A stretch of 64,000 nucleotides of DNA from Acorus gramineus (taxonomy: Eukaryota; Streptophyta; Magnoliopsida; Acorales; Acoraceae). The stretch covers positions 16,922,895 to 16,986,894 of the forward strand of contig CM060853.1 of assembly GCA_030737835.1 (NCBI GenBank), given 5' to 3'. The position numbers and the translations under genes were made by a program. The first letter of the stretch is position 1, and every line of letters begins with the position of its first letter. The notes under the pieces are model-generated. The model was not told where the DNA came from, searched no databases, and saw nothing but the letters and a program-made list of their open reading frames with translations. Positions 22,915-35,085 of the stretch are shown here, piece after piece.

Positions 22915-24754
22915 ATGAAGGAGAGGAAGGGAGACCCAGTTTTCAAGCTCTTTGGGAAGACCATTGCAGTGGAGGATGAGAAGGTACGTGATTGGTGGAG
23001 ACTATATATGGCTCATGAGTTTCTTCTCTCTAGTATTGTCTTTTGTTGTTTTTTATTAGTTCATGCAGAGATGATGATGCTTTGGATGGTTTGTTGTTGG
23101 AGGTTGTTTTCGTTTGATTCTGTGTATATGAGGGGTGGTGTTACATTTTTTTATTATTATTTTTATAATTTCCTCAATATGATTCAGCGTTTCAATGTTT
23201 AAGATCTTTATAAAAAAAAACAGTCTGAAGTTTGAATTTTTATCTTTTTTTTTTTTTTTTGAAGTGATGATTTTACGATATTGGTGATTTAATTAATTTC
23301 CCTTCCAAAGTTTCTCATCTGTTTTTATTAGGAAATTGTATGCGGAAGTTCTTGTGTTTTTCAAACTGTGTTGGATCCTGAAAATAATAATAAAAAAAAA
23401 ATCTCCATACCTACTTGTAATCCCATATGTTGTAGCCCTCACTTTTTTTCTTTTCTTTTTTTAAATATACGGCCATTAGTGTTTTTTTCCTTTTGAAAAA
23501 AGTATACAGAGGTCGTCCAATGAAATACATAGCTATATAAATAGCGAATGATATATTTACTTAAATTAACATATCTTTTTCTTTGAAAAATAAAATAAAA
23601 TATATTTTAAATTTTCATATACTGCACTGATCAAATATAATGACAGACCGCAAAACAGATCGAGTGTATTAGCACTAAAAATGGCAATGAAGCTAATGAT
23701 TTTCTTCCAATACATCTCTGGTTCTGCTATTTGTTTTGTCCTTCAGTATCTAAAAATCCTTTCAAAGCTTACTGGGTTTGATTTATCATTGAAGACCAAA
23801 GCTATACAATGATGTTTTCAAATCAACATAGTAACATACACACATCAATCACAGGCCACTCTGAATGACAACAATAGAACTGAAGAGGATGAAGAAGAAC
23901 AAGAACCCCCACCACCCTCCGAAACCTCCAAAGCATCGAAACACGACGAAGACCAGAGCGAGAGCAGCAGCAGCGTCTCCCAAGAGAAGCCAATTCTGAA
24001 GAAGCCCGACAAGCTCGTCCCCTGCCCACGCTGCAACAGCATGGACACCAAGTTCTGCTACTACAACAACTACAACGTCAACCAGCCCCGCCACTTCTGC
24101 AAGAACTGCCAGAGGTACTGGACCGATGGGGGGACGATGAGGAACGTCCCCGTTGGATCTGGCCGCCGCAAGAACAAGAGCTCATTGAACTACCACGGCC
24201 ACATCACCCTCCCTGAAGTGATCCAATCAACTGCCCATATCGATCTTTCTGACCCAACCAATCTCCCTCCCTTGCATCCCAATGGGACCATCCTCAATTT
24301 TGACTTGAAAGATCAAGAACACTCGAGTGGGTCTTCATTAACAGGTTCGAATTCGATGGACGACCGATCGCAGACACCAATGCCATGCTTCAATGGGACT
24401 ACTTGGGCGGTTTATCCATGGTCTTATTGGGGATGGGGCATTGGATTACCAAATTCAATGCCCAATTCTCCGAGTTTAGGCAAGCATTCGAGGGACGGGG
24501 AGATGGTGAAGCAGAGTAAGCCAGAGAAGTGTTTGTATGTTCCAAAGACGCTGAGGATCGATGACCCTCAAGAGGCTGCGATGAGCTCCATATGGTCTAT
24601 GATCGGTGTTAAGAACGATAAAACTGATGGGTTCCATAAAGGAGGGCTATTCAATGATCTCCCAATGAAGAATCCAGTGGATGGCGCATCTCAAGCCTTG
24701 TATGCTAATCCTGCTGCGCTCTCGCGGTCCATCAACTTCCAAGAGAGCACATAG
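22915..24754 (+). CDS. Cycling Dof factor (CDF-type Dof zinc-finger transcription factor), 322 aa
   Basis: This is a nuclear DNA-binding protein. CDF proteins bind AAAG motifs and in known plants repress CONSTANS/FT-type flowering genes until degraded through the FKF1-GIGANTEA complex; that role is inferred by family. Exons are 22915-22983 and 23855-24754, with a phase-0 GT-AG intron. Exon 1 carries the CDF N-terminal motif [11 protein letters not shown]. An acidic Ser/Glu-rich linker precedes the Dof finger, Cys80-x2-Cys83-x21-Cys105-x2-Cys108, followed by the basic [13 protein letters not shown]-specific motifs follow: [17 protein letters not shown] (about 202-218), [20 protein letters not shown] (about 249-268) and the C-terminal [15 protein letters not shown]. 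The protein is shorter than typical CDF1-3 proteins. The start at 22915 was chosen because it lies just before the CDF motif; an in-frame ATG at 22693 would add 74 low-complexity residues. Confidence 0.95.
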
Positions 24755-25080
24755 AACCTGCCACACTGTCAAGACAAGATCTCTAACTGGTGAGTTTTGT
24801 AGAGGTTTCCAAATCAATGGAGGAGTACACCTTTCAAAAGATGAGCTATTCTTGTCAGAGTAGGCTGAAGTGACTTCAGTGTGTTCAATTTTTAGTGAAC
24901 TCTGTTTTTCTTAAGTTTTCTGAAAGATTGGTTTAGTTATGTAAATATGTGTTTGAGATGACTGAAGTTGTGTACAAAGAGGGGCCTTGTAGGTGATATG
25001 CCTTGCAGTACACTTTGTAGTTTGGATTTTTTTTCTTCTCATTCTCCACGTTTTAAACTACTAGACTGTTCTGTGTTTCC
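24755..25080 (+). other. Probable 3' UTR of the CDF gene
   Basis: The T-rich, AT-rich sequence after the stop fits a 3' untranslated region; the polyadenylation site cannot be fixed from sequence alone. Confidence 0.4.
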
Positions 25081-28018
25081 AGGCAATCTATACTAACAAT
25101 TGTTGCTTGTGCTTGTTTTAGAATCCAAAAAACTTTTTTTTAAAGGTACCATTAAGAACAACTGAAAATGTTCATGACAGACATGGAAGACTGAAGACAC
25201 AGAAGATTCTTCTCTTTTCCTTCACCATACAACAATGTTTTAATGTGTGACCATGGTTGAAAGGGCAATTCCAATGAAACTATGATGAGATTTTCATGAT
25301 GATATCTCATCTTGGTGTGTCTCAAATGATGATTTTTTTTTTTACCAGGAACTCTAATATTAATTGGGTAAAAGATGCACAGAGCATCCACAAATTCTAT
25401 GTATCAGGTAAGTCAGGAAGGACGAACATACAACCTATGGAGAGCAAACTCATGGCTCTAACCGAAGAGCCAAATGATGGACATTTGCCTGTTCCTATGC
25501 CTTAAATGTGGATCATTTGCTATCGGAGATGAATGGAAGCTAAGATATTTGATATTGAGCTCCAATATGTACATTGCCTTTTTGGTTGTCTCAATTCCCG
25601 ACAGATACAAGAGTGCAGTCACATTGTTTTAGACAACAACAGTGCATTAGAGGCAATATATCCCAACAAAATGTTTCAAATAATACAAGGCGGCCTTGAT
25701 TTCTAATAAAGTGGACAGCTAGCACACAGAAGAAGAAGAAGAAAAAGTTTTGGTGGGGCAAGATCCCACTTGTGTAGATAAAAATGAAGTTCCATCATAA
25801 AGTGCCAAACACCTTTCTCTTTCAGAACCAGGAAGTCCAAACAACTCAAATCACAAGTGGTAAAGAGAATATGAAAGCAACACATGTTAAAAAGTCATGG
25901 TTCACTCAAAATCAAAATTGAAACTAAAAGAAGACACCCTCAAGAAGAAAATCAGGCAACTCAACCACCATGTCTTAATGATGAATGGTGAATTAGGCTT
26001 GATGATGAGCAGGAATGCATAGATTGCAAGGATGATTAGCACACACCTTAAACAACTTCAGGATCACATGTAATTCTCCCATCCAAGACCAATCAAAACA
26101 GGCAATGACCTGAGAAATGGTGTTATAGACAAGGCCTTGTAGACATGCAATAGGATATAGCAATTTAAAGTTCACAATGTTTTTTTAAAAGATAACATGG
26201 AGTTCATCACCATGACTTTTATTAATCCTCTGATCAATCTTAACAGTGTAGCAGACCTGAAATATGTCATCAAATTTATAGTTCACCATATCTCTATATT
26301 CTTACAACTCGGATATTTTGGCTTCATGGTGGTGTACTGTACACCAGGAAATCTTTGAAGTAAACATTTTCAAGATGCCCATACTGTAATGTCAAGTAGA
26401 CATTATAAAGATGTCCAAACTGTAATGTCATGGAATGAACTTTTATGGCCTAAAGAAGTTAAGTGGCTAAACATAAGGAGTTTCTGGTGTACAAATACAA
26501 CTAGTACAAATAGAAGTAAGAATGTCAATTGTATAAAAATATCTAAAGCATGACTACCTTGTTATGGCATATATTTGAAACATGGGCATTTACAGAATGG
26601 TTTGTCTCAATATAAATAAGGTCTTCAGCCAAATGTAAGTTTACTCTTCTCATGTTTTAATCACTACACACATTATCAACTCCTCTAGGTGGGATTGAAG
26701 CAGTCTTACCAACTGAAAAAGCAACTATGCAACCATAATCTTCATATTCATGGCCTCCATGAGGCAAAGTAAATATTCTGTTTTCTCAATCAATGCTTTT
26801 AAAGTTGTCATTATTCAACCACTTTACAACCTTATACTAAATGGAGCTTTGGATGTTAAAATCACTTTAAGAACATAGAGTGTATCTGCTGGAAAAAAAA
26901 AAGACAATCTTATCAACTGAAATTCATTCATTGTGGGCAATCTGCATGCAAAAATTTTCATCACAAGGAGGTCATATATTGTGGATAGTTGTACGGAGAT
27001 TTTCATATGCTTAGAAAATCTCAAAACAAAGAACCAAATTAAATGATCCAACTTGTTGAACAGGAGCCTAGCTTTCTGCAGTCCAAATATCATAAGATTC
27101 TAAATCACTTAAGGATGGACAAAAAAAACAATCCCATTTTTGGCTCCTATGTCTGTTAAACAATTCTATTCTCACAGCAGACTTACCTATGAAATGCATC
27201 TAGTTCATGATTTCTCTTAAACATATTGATTCAATGACCTTCCTTTTCTATAAGTCCATATTTGCATGCACTTTATGTAACTTTCATTCTAATAGTGTTT
27301 GCTTGCTCCACCAGAACACCATGAGTTAAGACATTGTGCCGAATTTCATTGAGAATTTTTACATGGAAGCGAAAAAAAAGGCATTCACATGGGCCATGCT
27401 ATCATAGTCCAAACTTTGGACGTATTTTGAAGAAAAAGATTCCCTGGTCCATTCCAATAATGGATCTAGATGGCATTGGAAATTGACCCCTGAGAAACAG
27501 CTTTTTTATTTAGAATATCTAATTTTTTATAGTTTTTTTAGAAAACTGTAATAGTGTAATGAGACATCTTTTATACATGAAATCCAAAAATTAAATTTTT
27601 GAAAAAACAAAGCCTTCAAAATGTATCATCCTTCTGGATCATCTGAAACTGATTATAAAAAAAAAAGATTTTTTTCTCAAATTCCCATAGTGAGTACATA
27701 TCTAGAATATATTACAAGATTATTATATCTCAATGAGTCAGGATCTCCTATACCTATACCATTCAAATGGGCAGTACGCTGGAATGCTGCTCTGGAAGTT
27801 AACTAAAACATTTTCTGCTGTCCAATTACAGTACTTACTGTCATGAATTGAAATGTTAGGATATTGATTTTTTTTTTTTTTTGGATATGTTGGTCTTAGT
27901 ATGATTCTAAACTAATAGTTAGATTTCTTATAAGGATCCTAATCATTCAAGAAATGTAATGTAAATATATCACATGAGAGTCATAACCATATGTTTCAAC
28001 ATAGTGGCTGCTAGTATG
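25081..28018. other. Intergenic, no supported gene
   Basis: The longest open frames are short and AT-driven. A splice-bounded, exon-like stretch at about 25350-25407 (acceptor TTTTACCAG, donor GTAAGT) has no coding partner. A T-run at about 27867-27881 may be the tail of a decayed retroelement. Confidence 0.4.
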
Positions 28019-28026
28019 ATGTTTAT

Positions 28027-28215
28027 CAGGGACAGCGCTAGTCGTGCTAGGTGGCTAGGGCCCCCAAATAAAATTTACATAGTTTTGCCATAAAAAGAGA
28101 GATTGTGGGTACTTACCAAACACCCTTTTTATTTTTTGTAAATATATGTGAGGGTGTCATTTTAAGAGTTCGTCTAGGGTCATGTCTTGCCCATCTAAGA
28201 TTAAGGATGGCCCTG
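28027..28215. mobile_element. Small hAT-type element, 189 bp
   Basis: The ends CAGGGACAGCGCTAG and AAGGATGGCCCTG fit the CAGGG...CCCTG hAT pattern. The flanking octamers ATGTTTAT (28019-28026) and TTGTCTAT (28216-28223) agree at 6 of 8 positions. Confidence 0.6.
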
Positions 28216-28223
28216 TTGTCTAT

Positions 28224-29134
28224 CTTACGCATATGGTTAGTTTACTCCTTGTTCTTCATTCATTATATGTATGTACTTTGGGCTCTCTAATGAGACCATC
28301 ACATTGTATTCCAACACCTTTGTTTCTGACAGGGAAAAAGCATATAGGTACCTACTTCATAACAATTATTCATGGAAGGCGACGAGGAGACTAATATTAC
28401 ATTTATTCTAGCCAGCTAGATAAACTTAATTCACAAAAGAAGTATATATAGAATGCAAACATATAACATGGGTAAACATATCATTATTTGATTGTTAAGG
28501 TGAACTTCTCAACAAATTGCAAATCTTAGACAATAATCGAAATTACTCACTGATTGCGTCAGTTCATGTTACATGATAACTTGGCCTTTGACAGGAACGA
28601 AAGTGAATGACATTAGATAGTTCAATAAAAATAATTGCACCTCTGACTACAATCAAATAATTTTATGTCCAAAATATGAAGAATAGGATAGAAATATTCA
28701 CTTCATTTCTGGCACTAATTCATTAGTATTTGACCAATTGCAATTTACAGACCTAAAAAAAAGCAAGTTGGGCATCTTTGCAAGTCATGAATCAAAGTAC
28801 TTATTCCTCTCAGACAATGAAAAAGGACCACTCTCCTTTGTGATAAATCCACCAAGACCTGTGAAATATCAGAAGTCTTAAAGTAATCTCCAAAAAGTAT
28901 TCTAAGTCTTCTATTCCATTGATCAGGGCCCATCTATCACTAACTAAAAGGAACTCAAAAGTAAACTAAGAAAGACTAGTATTATCATTTCCTTTTAATC
29001 CATATTTGTTTTTCCAAAAACCACAGCCAACTATTCCCGGATTCTATGGGTTCAATCAGTCATTCCAATATCAGATAAATCCATCCAGAACTTGAATGAG
29101 CATTGAATATTAGGCATTTATACATTAACCTATG
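28224..29134. other. Intergenic, no supported gene
   Basis: AT-rich sequence with no recognised element. Confidence 0.4.
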
Positions 29135-29652
29135 GCATGGAACATAAGGCAAGAATAATGAAGAATAGATGAGAATAGCTAAAAAAAGTTGTTTGTTTTG
29201 ATAGAATAAACCCCGATAGTTATGTCTGGATAAGCTAGAATAAAGCCTGATAATTATTCTAAGGAAATGGTGGAATTGCTTATCAAGGCTTATCTATGCC
29301 AATGGATAAAAATACTCTTCTCTGTCATTTTAAAAAATTTATCTCACCTAACAGACTCACACAGATTCCAAACACTGTCACATCTATCAAATCAATCATA
29401 TATCTCTCACACTATTCCCAGGGGGTATAATTGTCATTTAAAAAATCATAAACTCTTATTCATCTCTTATCAACCATTTATCATCACTTTATCCAAGGTG
29501 AATCAAACAATAAAAAAGTCATTTTTACGTTTCCCAATGAGAATAACAAAAAAGACAATCAAATAAAAAATTGCTTATACAGCCTAGATTGTTATCTATC
29601 CCAGTATAGCTATCGAGAGCGAATAACCTAATGTCACACCTCATACGGGGGG
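29135..29652. mobile_element. Family A MITE, about 520 bp
   Basis: The right end CACACCTCATACGGGGGGTA and the interior (GATAACTATT-like text, CTCACCTAACAGACTCACAC, TTTACGTTTCCCAATGAGAA) match the copy at 1.03 kb and the inverted copy at 11.4 kb. The left end is decayed. Confidence 0.75.
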
Positions 29653-29655
29653 TAA

Positions 29656-29790
29656 AAAATTTACAAGCATATATCAAAGTAGCCTACTCCTGTGTGTTTA
29701 CGCGGGTTTGGGGTACACAGGCTAAGGTAGCCTACCCAGCTCGACCATAAGGCCAGCTAAAGGGTCCCTCCGTTATCAAAAAAAAAAAGT
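29656..29790 (+). mobile_element. SINE-like 3' fragment with A tail
   Basis: The text GCTAAGGTAGCCTACCCAGC runs through AAGGGTCCCTCCGTTATC into an A11 tail. This resembles the 3' end of a tRNA-derived SINE. The A and B boxes of the polymerase III promoter were not confirmed. Confidence 0.35.
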
Positions 29791-30697
29791 GAAACCATCA
29801 GCATTATAATACATTCCTAGACCATCAATCCATTGATTAGTGCCCATCTATCATTAACTTGAAAGAACTTATAAGTGAAGCAAAATAATGTATTCTCATC
29901 TTTCTTCATTCAAACAGTGCTCAAAATAATGTATTCTCATCATTCTTCATTCAAACAGTGCTCACAAGAGCAGACTAAACTATTCCCAGATTCCATGGTT
30001 CAATCAGTCATCCAGAAATACGATCCAAATCTACCAGAAATGTAAATCCATCAGAGCCATAATTTTTTTATATAGGTCATAGTAACAATTCACAGCACTC
30101 AGACAAGTCAACTAGATTAATAATCTCAAAGCAGATGATCTCAACCAAACAAAACACAGCATCATCAACTTAACTACTTAAGAGCTGACTACCAACTAAT
30201 ACACTATTATGTGATTAAACAAAGCAAGATCACATTAAACTACAGTTCCCAAAGTTCTGACTTTTTTTTTTCAAGAATTCAAAATTTTCTTGGACTTCAC
30301 TTCAGTACCAAACGAGATTCGAGTGCGATCCCTCCGAATACAAAAACAAACACACGTGGTGTCAATGAAAAGAAAATGTTATGGGCAGTCTTTCCTATAG
30401 TAACTTTTGCAGCCGTAACCAGGTATTACTCAAAAAATAAAGTAGGATTTGAGACCCTCAGCTTGTTTTTATATAATTGTATCTACTTGACTTGTGTGGG
30501 ATTGCTACATCATCATGCATAATATCATGTGGTTATAAATGCATCAACTAAAATGGATTTTTTTTCATTCACATACATTTCTAACCGTTTAATTTTAAAT
30601 ATGATGATGTGGCAACAATATAATGAACGTCGAAGAAGATACAAGTGTATAAAAACAAGCAGATCCAATCCCATATATTCAAATGAATTGAATACAT
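29791..30697. other. Intergenic with a 41-bp tandem repeat and one exon-like stretch
   Basis: CAAAATAATGTATTCTCATC plus CTTCATTCAAACAGTGCT occurs twice in tandem at about 29882-29963. At 30376-30422 an ATG opens MLWAVFPIVTFAAVTR just before a GTATTA donor-like site, as in a first exon with a hydrophobic start. No following exon was found, so no gene is called. Confidence 0.3.
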
Positions 30698-31255
30698 TTT
30701 TTTTTTTTTGAAAAAATCCAAATAACCCCATGTAAATTGTTTGAAATCAATCTAATCCCCTGACTTTTTCTAAAGTTCATACCACCTTAAAACACCTATG
30801 TAAATCCAAATAGCCTCCTGAATTAAATTTTCGTTGACAGATTAGAATTATTCTATTAATATTATGTTGGATTAACCCTAATTGAAAACATAGTATACCA
30901 AAACCAACCTATAATGTGTTAAAAATGCGAAAAATTTTATGTAAATGACAACTTTACCCCTCTGAGCAGGGTTTTATAATTTATCCGGAGAGATAAAATT
31001 GTCATGTACAGAAAATTTTTCACATTTTTAACAAATTGCAGGGGCATTTTGATATATTGTATTTTCAGTTAGGGTCAACAAAATAAAATATTCACAAAAT
31101 GTTCTTCATCTATCAACGGAAATTTATCTCAGGGGTTATATGTATTTACAGAGGTGTTTTCAAGAAGTTATATAGACTTTAGAGAAAGTCAGAGGGTTAT
31201 ATGGATTTCAGACAGTTCACAGGGGGGTATTTGGATTTTTCTTTTTTTCCTTTTT
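30698..31255. mobile_element. Long-foldback MITE, family F, copy 2
   Basis: The arms pair across a centre near 30970: TTTTCGTTGACAGATTAGAA against CATCTATCAACGGAAATTTA, and ATGTGTTAAAAATGCGAAAA against TTTTTCACATTTTTAACAAA. The same arms occur in the copy at 12.8-13.3 kb. Confidence 0.65.
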
Positions 31256-31499
31256 TTCCCCCCCAAAACTAGTATATGCTAATCCAACCTCGTATATACG
31301 CGAATAGGGAAGGTGAAGATTTTAGAATTCGAAAACAATTTTCAAAAGCAGCTTTTCTCAACCATTTTTGCATAAAAATTAATAATCTCAATAAGGTTTT
31401 ATTGATAAAAGTTAGTTTATTCACATTTAACACAAAAAACCACAATCAGCAAAAAAAAAAAAAAAAATCTTGGGTCAATTTCAATATCATTATCCTTAA

Positions 31500-31719
31500 C
31501 ATTTGGTTGGCGATTGCGCAGCTATTACATGAAGCTGATTTTGCAATCGTGCAATCAAACAGTTTTGCAATCGTATCTTCCTACGAACATATTTCAGGTA
31601 AATAGTGCTCAAAAGCTACGATTTGAAAAAACTGAGAAAATACAGCTTCCTGCATAATTAATTTTTAACTCAACAATTACAGAAAATCAATTTTACAATC
31701 ACATTAATAAACGCTACCC
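31500..31719. mobile_element. Family M1 Tourist-like MITE, about 220 bp
   Basis: It starts CATTTGGTTGGCGATTGCGC and ends CAATCACATTAATAAACGCT-ACCC, with TAA on both sides. The interior TTTCAGGTAAATAGTGCTCA matches the 17.8-kb copy. Confidence 0.75.
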
Positions 31720-32078
31720 TAAACTGCTTAAGAATATTACTTTTCAATTTCATCAACCCCCATTTTCGTATTAATTCTTGGTTATCAGTGACCTAAAGTT
31801 TGCAACTGTAAAACTTATTTTCACACAGACCCAACACATTCACTCATCTCGATAGACAGGTTGCAAACTCCACACCTGCACGAGTCCAAACACGTGTCCG
31901 ATGAGAGCATAAACAGATGACACACTCTCTCCCTCCCAACCCTCACACAGTTTTGACTCCGACGCCGTCGGATCCGAAAAAGAAGAAGCGCAAAAGCTGT
32001 TTTGTTTCCAATCCCCTCTAAAAAGCAGACAAACAAAAAAACAAAGAAGAAAAGCCAACCTTTTTTTCCACCCACTTT

Positions 32079-32086
32079 TATATGTG
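32079..32086 (+). promoter_or_regulatory. Possible TATA box of the second PSY-like gene
   Basis: CTTTTATATGTGG lies about 75 bases before the ATG and is the only TATA-like text at suitable distance. The assignment is tentative. Confidence 0.3.
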
Positions 32087-32159
32087 GACAAGCCTCGATT
32101 CATAGCAGGTTTTCGCCGAATCCAAAAGAGACCCACCTCGTGAAATCGCAGGAGAAACC

Positions 32160-32588
32160 ATGGGTCGCCCTTGCTTTCTCGCTTTCCTCCTCATCTCTTC
32201 CCTTCTCGCTCTCTCCTTCTCTAAAGGTACTTCCTTTTTGTTTTCCCCCCTTGATGGGTTCTTGATTTCTTATCGTGTTTGTTGTTTGTTGATTACAGGG
32301 TTTGGAAGGCGAGTTGTGAAGATTGAGAGAGGAGATTTGCCTGATCAATTTGAGGTGGGTTTTTGTGGGTCCTCTTGTTTTGAATGTTAAAATCCATGGA
32401 TTCTTTTATTATAATTAATAAAGTTAATAAATTTATATGTTATTGGTTTTTGTTTGATGATTGAAAAGGTGGGTGTGAAGAAAGGAAGGGAGATGATGGA
32501 GTTAATGGACTACCAAGAGCCGGGAGCCAACACAAATCCACACCTTGGAGGTCTCTTCAGCCCTCCACCACCCATTCCTCTAAATTAG
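32160..32588 (+). CDS. PSY-like tyrosine-sulfated peptide precursor (80 aa, 3 exons)
   Basis: Likely a secreted signalling-peptide precursor. Exons are 32160-32226, 32299-32354 and 32469-32588; intron 1 is phase 1, intron 2 is phase 0, and both are GT-AG. Residues 1-22 (MGRPCFLAFLLISSLLALSF plus SK) form a clear signal peptide. A basic pro-region (GFGRRVVKIERGDLPDQFE) follows. The C-terminal domain contains MMELMDYQEPGANTNPHLGG and a proline-rich end, FSPPPPIPLN. DY-x-E-P-x-A-N with a later His is the PSY pattern, in which the Tyr after the acidic residue is sulfated; PSY peptides act on leucine-rich receptor kinases at the cell surface. The exon and phase layout equals that of the gene at 2.76-3.45 kb. 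The gene is well supported by splice sites and frame; the family call is less certain because the His spacing is one residue longer than in classic PSY1. Confidence 0.8.
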
Positions 32589-32960
32589 CATATCCTCATG
32601 TGTTCTTATTTTTCTTTAAAAAAAAAAAAAAAAAAATTTAATAAAAATATTTTAAACAAAGTAATTGAATAATTACTAGATTTTTGTTTGTGATCTTGGA
32701 TTGACTCTTATGTAAAATCTGTTTTTTCAATAAATCCAGACATATGTGGCAGTCATGCAACATTGCCCAAGGTGTTGTTAGGCTGTCTTGGCAAATAATT
32801 AAAAAGAAAAAAGGGTTGCTTGGCTGGATTTTGGTTGTGAAACAATTTAAAGTTCTACACCTTTCTCTGTTGGATGTTGTTCTTTTCTGTAATAAAAAAC
32901 AGCTTAGTTTGTGGGGTTTGTATTGTTTATGAATTTGTATGTTCTTTAAATTCAATCGAT
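32589..32960 (+). other. Probable 3' UTR of the second PSY-like gene
   Basis: An A17 run at about 32619-32635 and AATAAA-like signals near 32730 and 32891 fit a 3' untranslated region. Confidence 0.35.
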
Positions 32961-33810
32961 CGAGTGAGAGTGTTGGAAACTCCTGGTGCGTTTGGTGGAA
33001 GATAAAACCAATTTAATCATTGATGGCTGTTATATTATAAATTGTATTTTATTATTTTTGCAAGAAGAAGTGTATAACAATAAATAGTGTATTTTTATGT
33101 GGGTGTTCCTTGTGCATCTAAGTTATACAGCCTAAGAAATATTATCATCATAAAGAACTACGACTATATTAGAATTCAAAATGTACTCCAGAACCACCAT
33201 TTCGGATATTTAAATTGCTATGACAGAGAAATAAAAGAACTTGGCAGTTCTCCAAGGTTATAAAAATGTCATTTGGTTGGTTATAAAAATCATATCTAAA
33301 AACTATAGGAACACCCGAACACCTGCATTATTAGAAGACATGAGGTGCCCACAGATCCAAATCTTTTAGAAACCATGGCCTTCCAGAAAATGGTTTGCAG
33401 TTAACATCACAACTCTTCAACATTTGCATCAGTTCCATTTTCATGATTGCTTTACTTGTTTTGAGAAGCTGGATCAAAATATTGGTCCCAATTGAAACCC
33501 CCAAATTTAAGTACATGTGCTTTTACTTTTTTTAGAAGTGATGAAATTGATCCATGGAAATTTTAAAAACCAAAGCACTCTAGTTTATAAGAATCCCATG
33601 AATGAAAATTCTATATAAGCCTTACCCCTTATTTAACAAGTCCATCAACTTTGAATTTTCTTCAGAGTACATCAAAACCTCAACCAATTTATCTGTATCA
33701 CATCTACAAGATGACCCCAATCTCCATCCCTCCTCGTGTACCCCCATCCATTCTACCATACATTTCTATTTACTGTTAGAAAAATTAGTGTTGTGAGAAA
33801 CAGGATTAAG
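32961..33810. other. Intergenic, no supported gene
   Basis: AT-rich sequence with no recognised element. Confidence 0.4.
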
Positions 33811-34150
33811 ACAGTGTTTGGTAGCATGATTGTAAAGCTGATTTTCTATGAGTTTAAAGAGAGAAGAAGAGAAATGGAGAGAAGAGGAAGAGGAGGGGTG
33901 GGGTGGGACAGGGTGGAGGAGGGCGGAGAGGGCCGGGGGCAAGCGACGGACAGCTCCACCACTGCCGACAACGGCGAGCCCTCCTCTTCCTCCTATTATT
34001 CTTTGTCCCCCTCTCTTTCTCTCCCTCTATCTTCCTCATGCTCTCTTTCTACCTCCCATTTGCCCTCCTCCTCCCCGGCCCCACCCCGAACCCTCCTCCT
34101 CTTCCTCCTCTCCTTGACTCCTTTCATGTTCTTCCTCCTCCTCCTTTAAC
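33811..34150. repeat. M1 MITE fragment followed by purine-rich then pyrimidine-rich low-complexity DNA
   Basis: The first 45 bases (CAGTGTTTGGTAGCATGATT...GAGTTTAAAG) match the left end of the M1 MITEs and then stop. After that come a nearly all-purine tract (33855-33935, GAGAAGAGGAAGAGGAGGGG-type) and a nearly all-pyrimidine tract (about 33975-34147, CCTCCTCTTCCTCC-type). Overlapping open frames here are low-complexity artefacts. Confidence 0.6.
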
Positions 34151-34773
34151 ACTTCAAGAAGATCCATTTATTTGGGGTGTCTAAAGAACATATCTATTTG
34201 AGTTGGGTGTACATATATTTGGATGTGTTTGGAAAAGAAAAAAAAAAAGGGTGCAAATAGAGGCACCTCCATAGGATTCTTAATTGAAACCGAGTTGATC
34301 GACTGGCGGGCCGTGGCTGATTTGAGGAGCCCTTGCCCAGCACTTGTAATAGTTGAAAATGTTAAACGCAACCCCATTTACAAACCCATGCACTCCTCAC
34401 ACATTCTACTGTTTTTAAAAATATTATATATCATTAAATGACATATATGCTTATATAAAACGAATCTATTTAATGCATTGTATAAGATGTATAAGATCAA
34501 TTTATAGAAAATATAAAAAAATTCTAACAATGTAAATAGGATTATAGATGAGGCTGTAAATTGAATTACATGTAACAAATACTCTATATGTATTTAATTA
34601 ATTCAAGTATATATTTTTTCTTTTATTTGTAAAAATATATACATGATAAATTTGTGCCTTTTAATTTCTACTCAAATATTTGGATATTTGTTAAGAGAAA
34701 AATGTTACAGGAGGTAGTCAATTAGGATTTTAATAGACAAAATGTCCATGTCTAAGGATTTATGAATCTTATG
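34151..34773. other. Intergenic, AT-rich
   Basis: Nothing further could be recognised. Confidence 0.4.
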
Positions 34774-35085
34774 TTATTCAATTAAGACATTGGTTCATAG
34801 ACAAAAAGTCCAACCTTATTCGATTGAGATATTATTTCATGGACATAAAGTCCACTGTTATTCAATTGAGACATTATTTCATAGACAAAAGTCTAGTGTT
34901 ATTCAATTGAGATATTATTTCATAGACAAAAAGTCCAGTGTTATTCGATTGAGACATCATTTCATTGACAAAAAGTCCAACGTTATTCAATTGAGATATT
35001 TTTTCATAAACAAAAAGTCAAGCGTTATTCGATTGAGACTCCTCATAATAGACATTTTGTCATGTGTTATTCAATTTAAACAGGA
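34774..35085. repeat. 42-bp minisatellite, about seven units
   Basis: Units start TTATTCGATTGAGA or TTATTCAATTGAGA at 34774, 34816, 34858, 34899, 34941, 34983, 35025 and (partial) 35067. Each continues ...TTTCATAGACAAAAAGTCCA. One unit lacks a single base. Because 42 is a multiple of three, the array is read by a fortuitous frame of 14-residue repeats (SSVIRLRHHFIDKK-like). Confidence 0.9.

Noticed and set aside
27621..27806. A 61-codon frame that looked like an organelle gene piece
   Set aside because: No match to any plastid or mitochondrial protein that I could recognise, and no neighbouring organelle-like sequence.
33736..34149. Overlapping open frames of about 90-137 codons on the plus strand
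   Set aside because: They come from the purine-rich and pyrimidine-rich low-complexity block and are all Arg/Glu/Gly or Ser/Pro/Leu.
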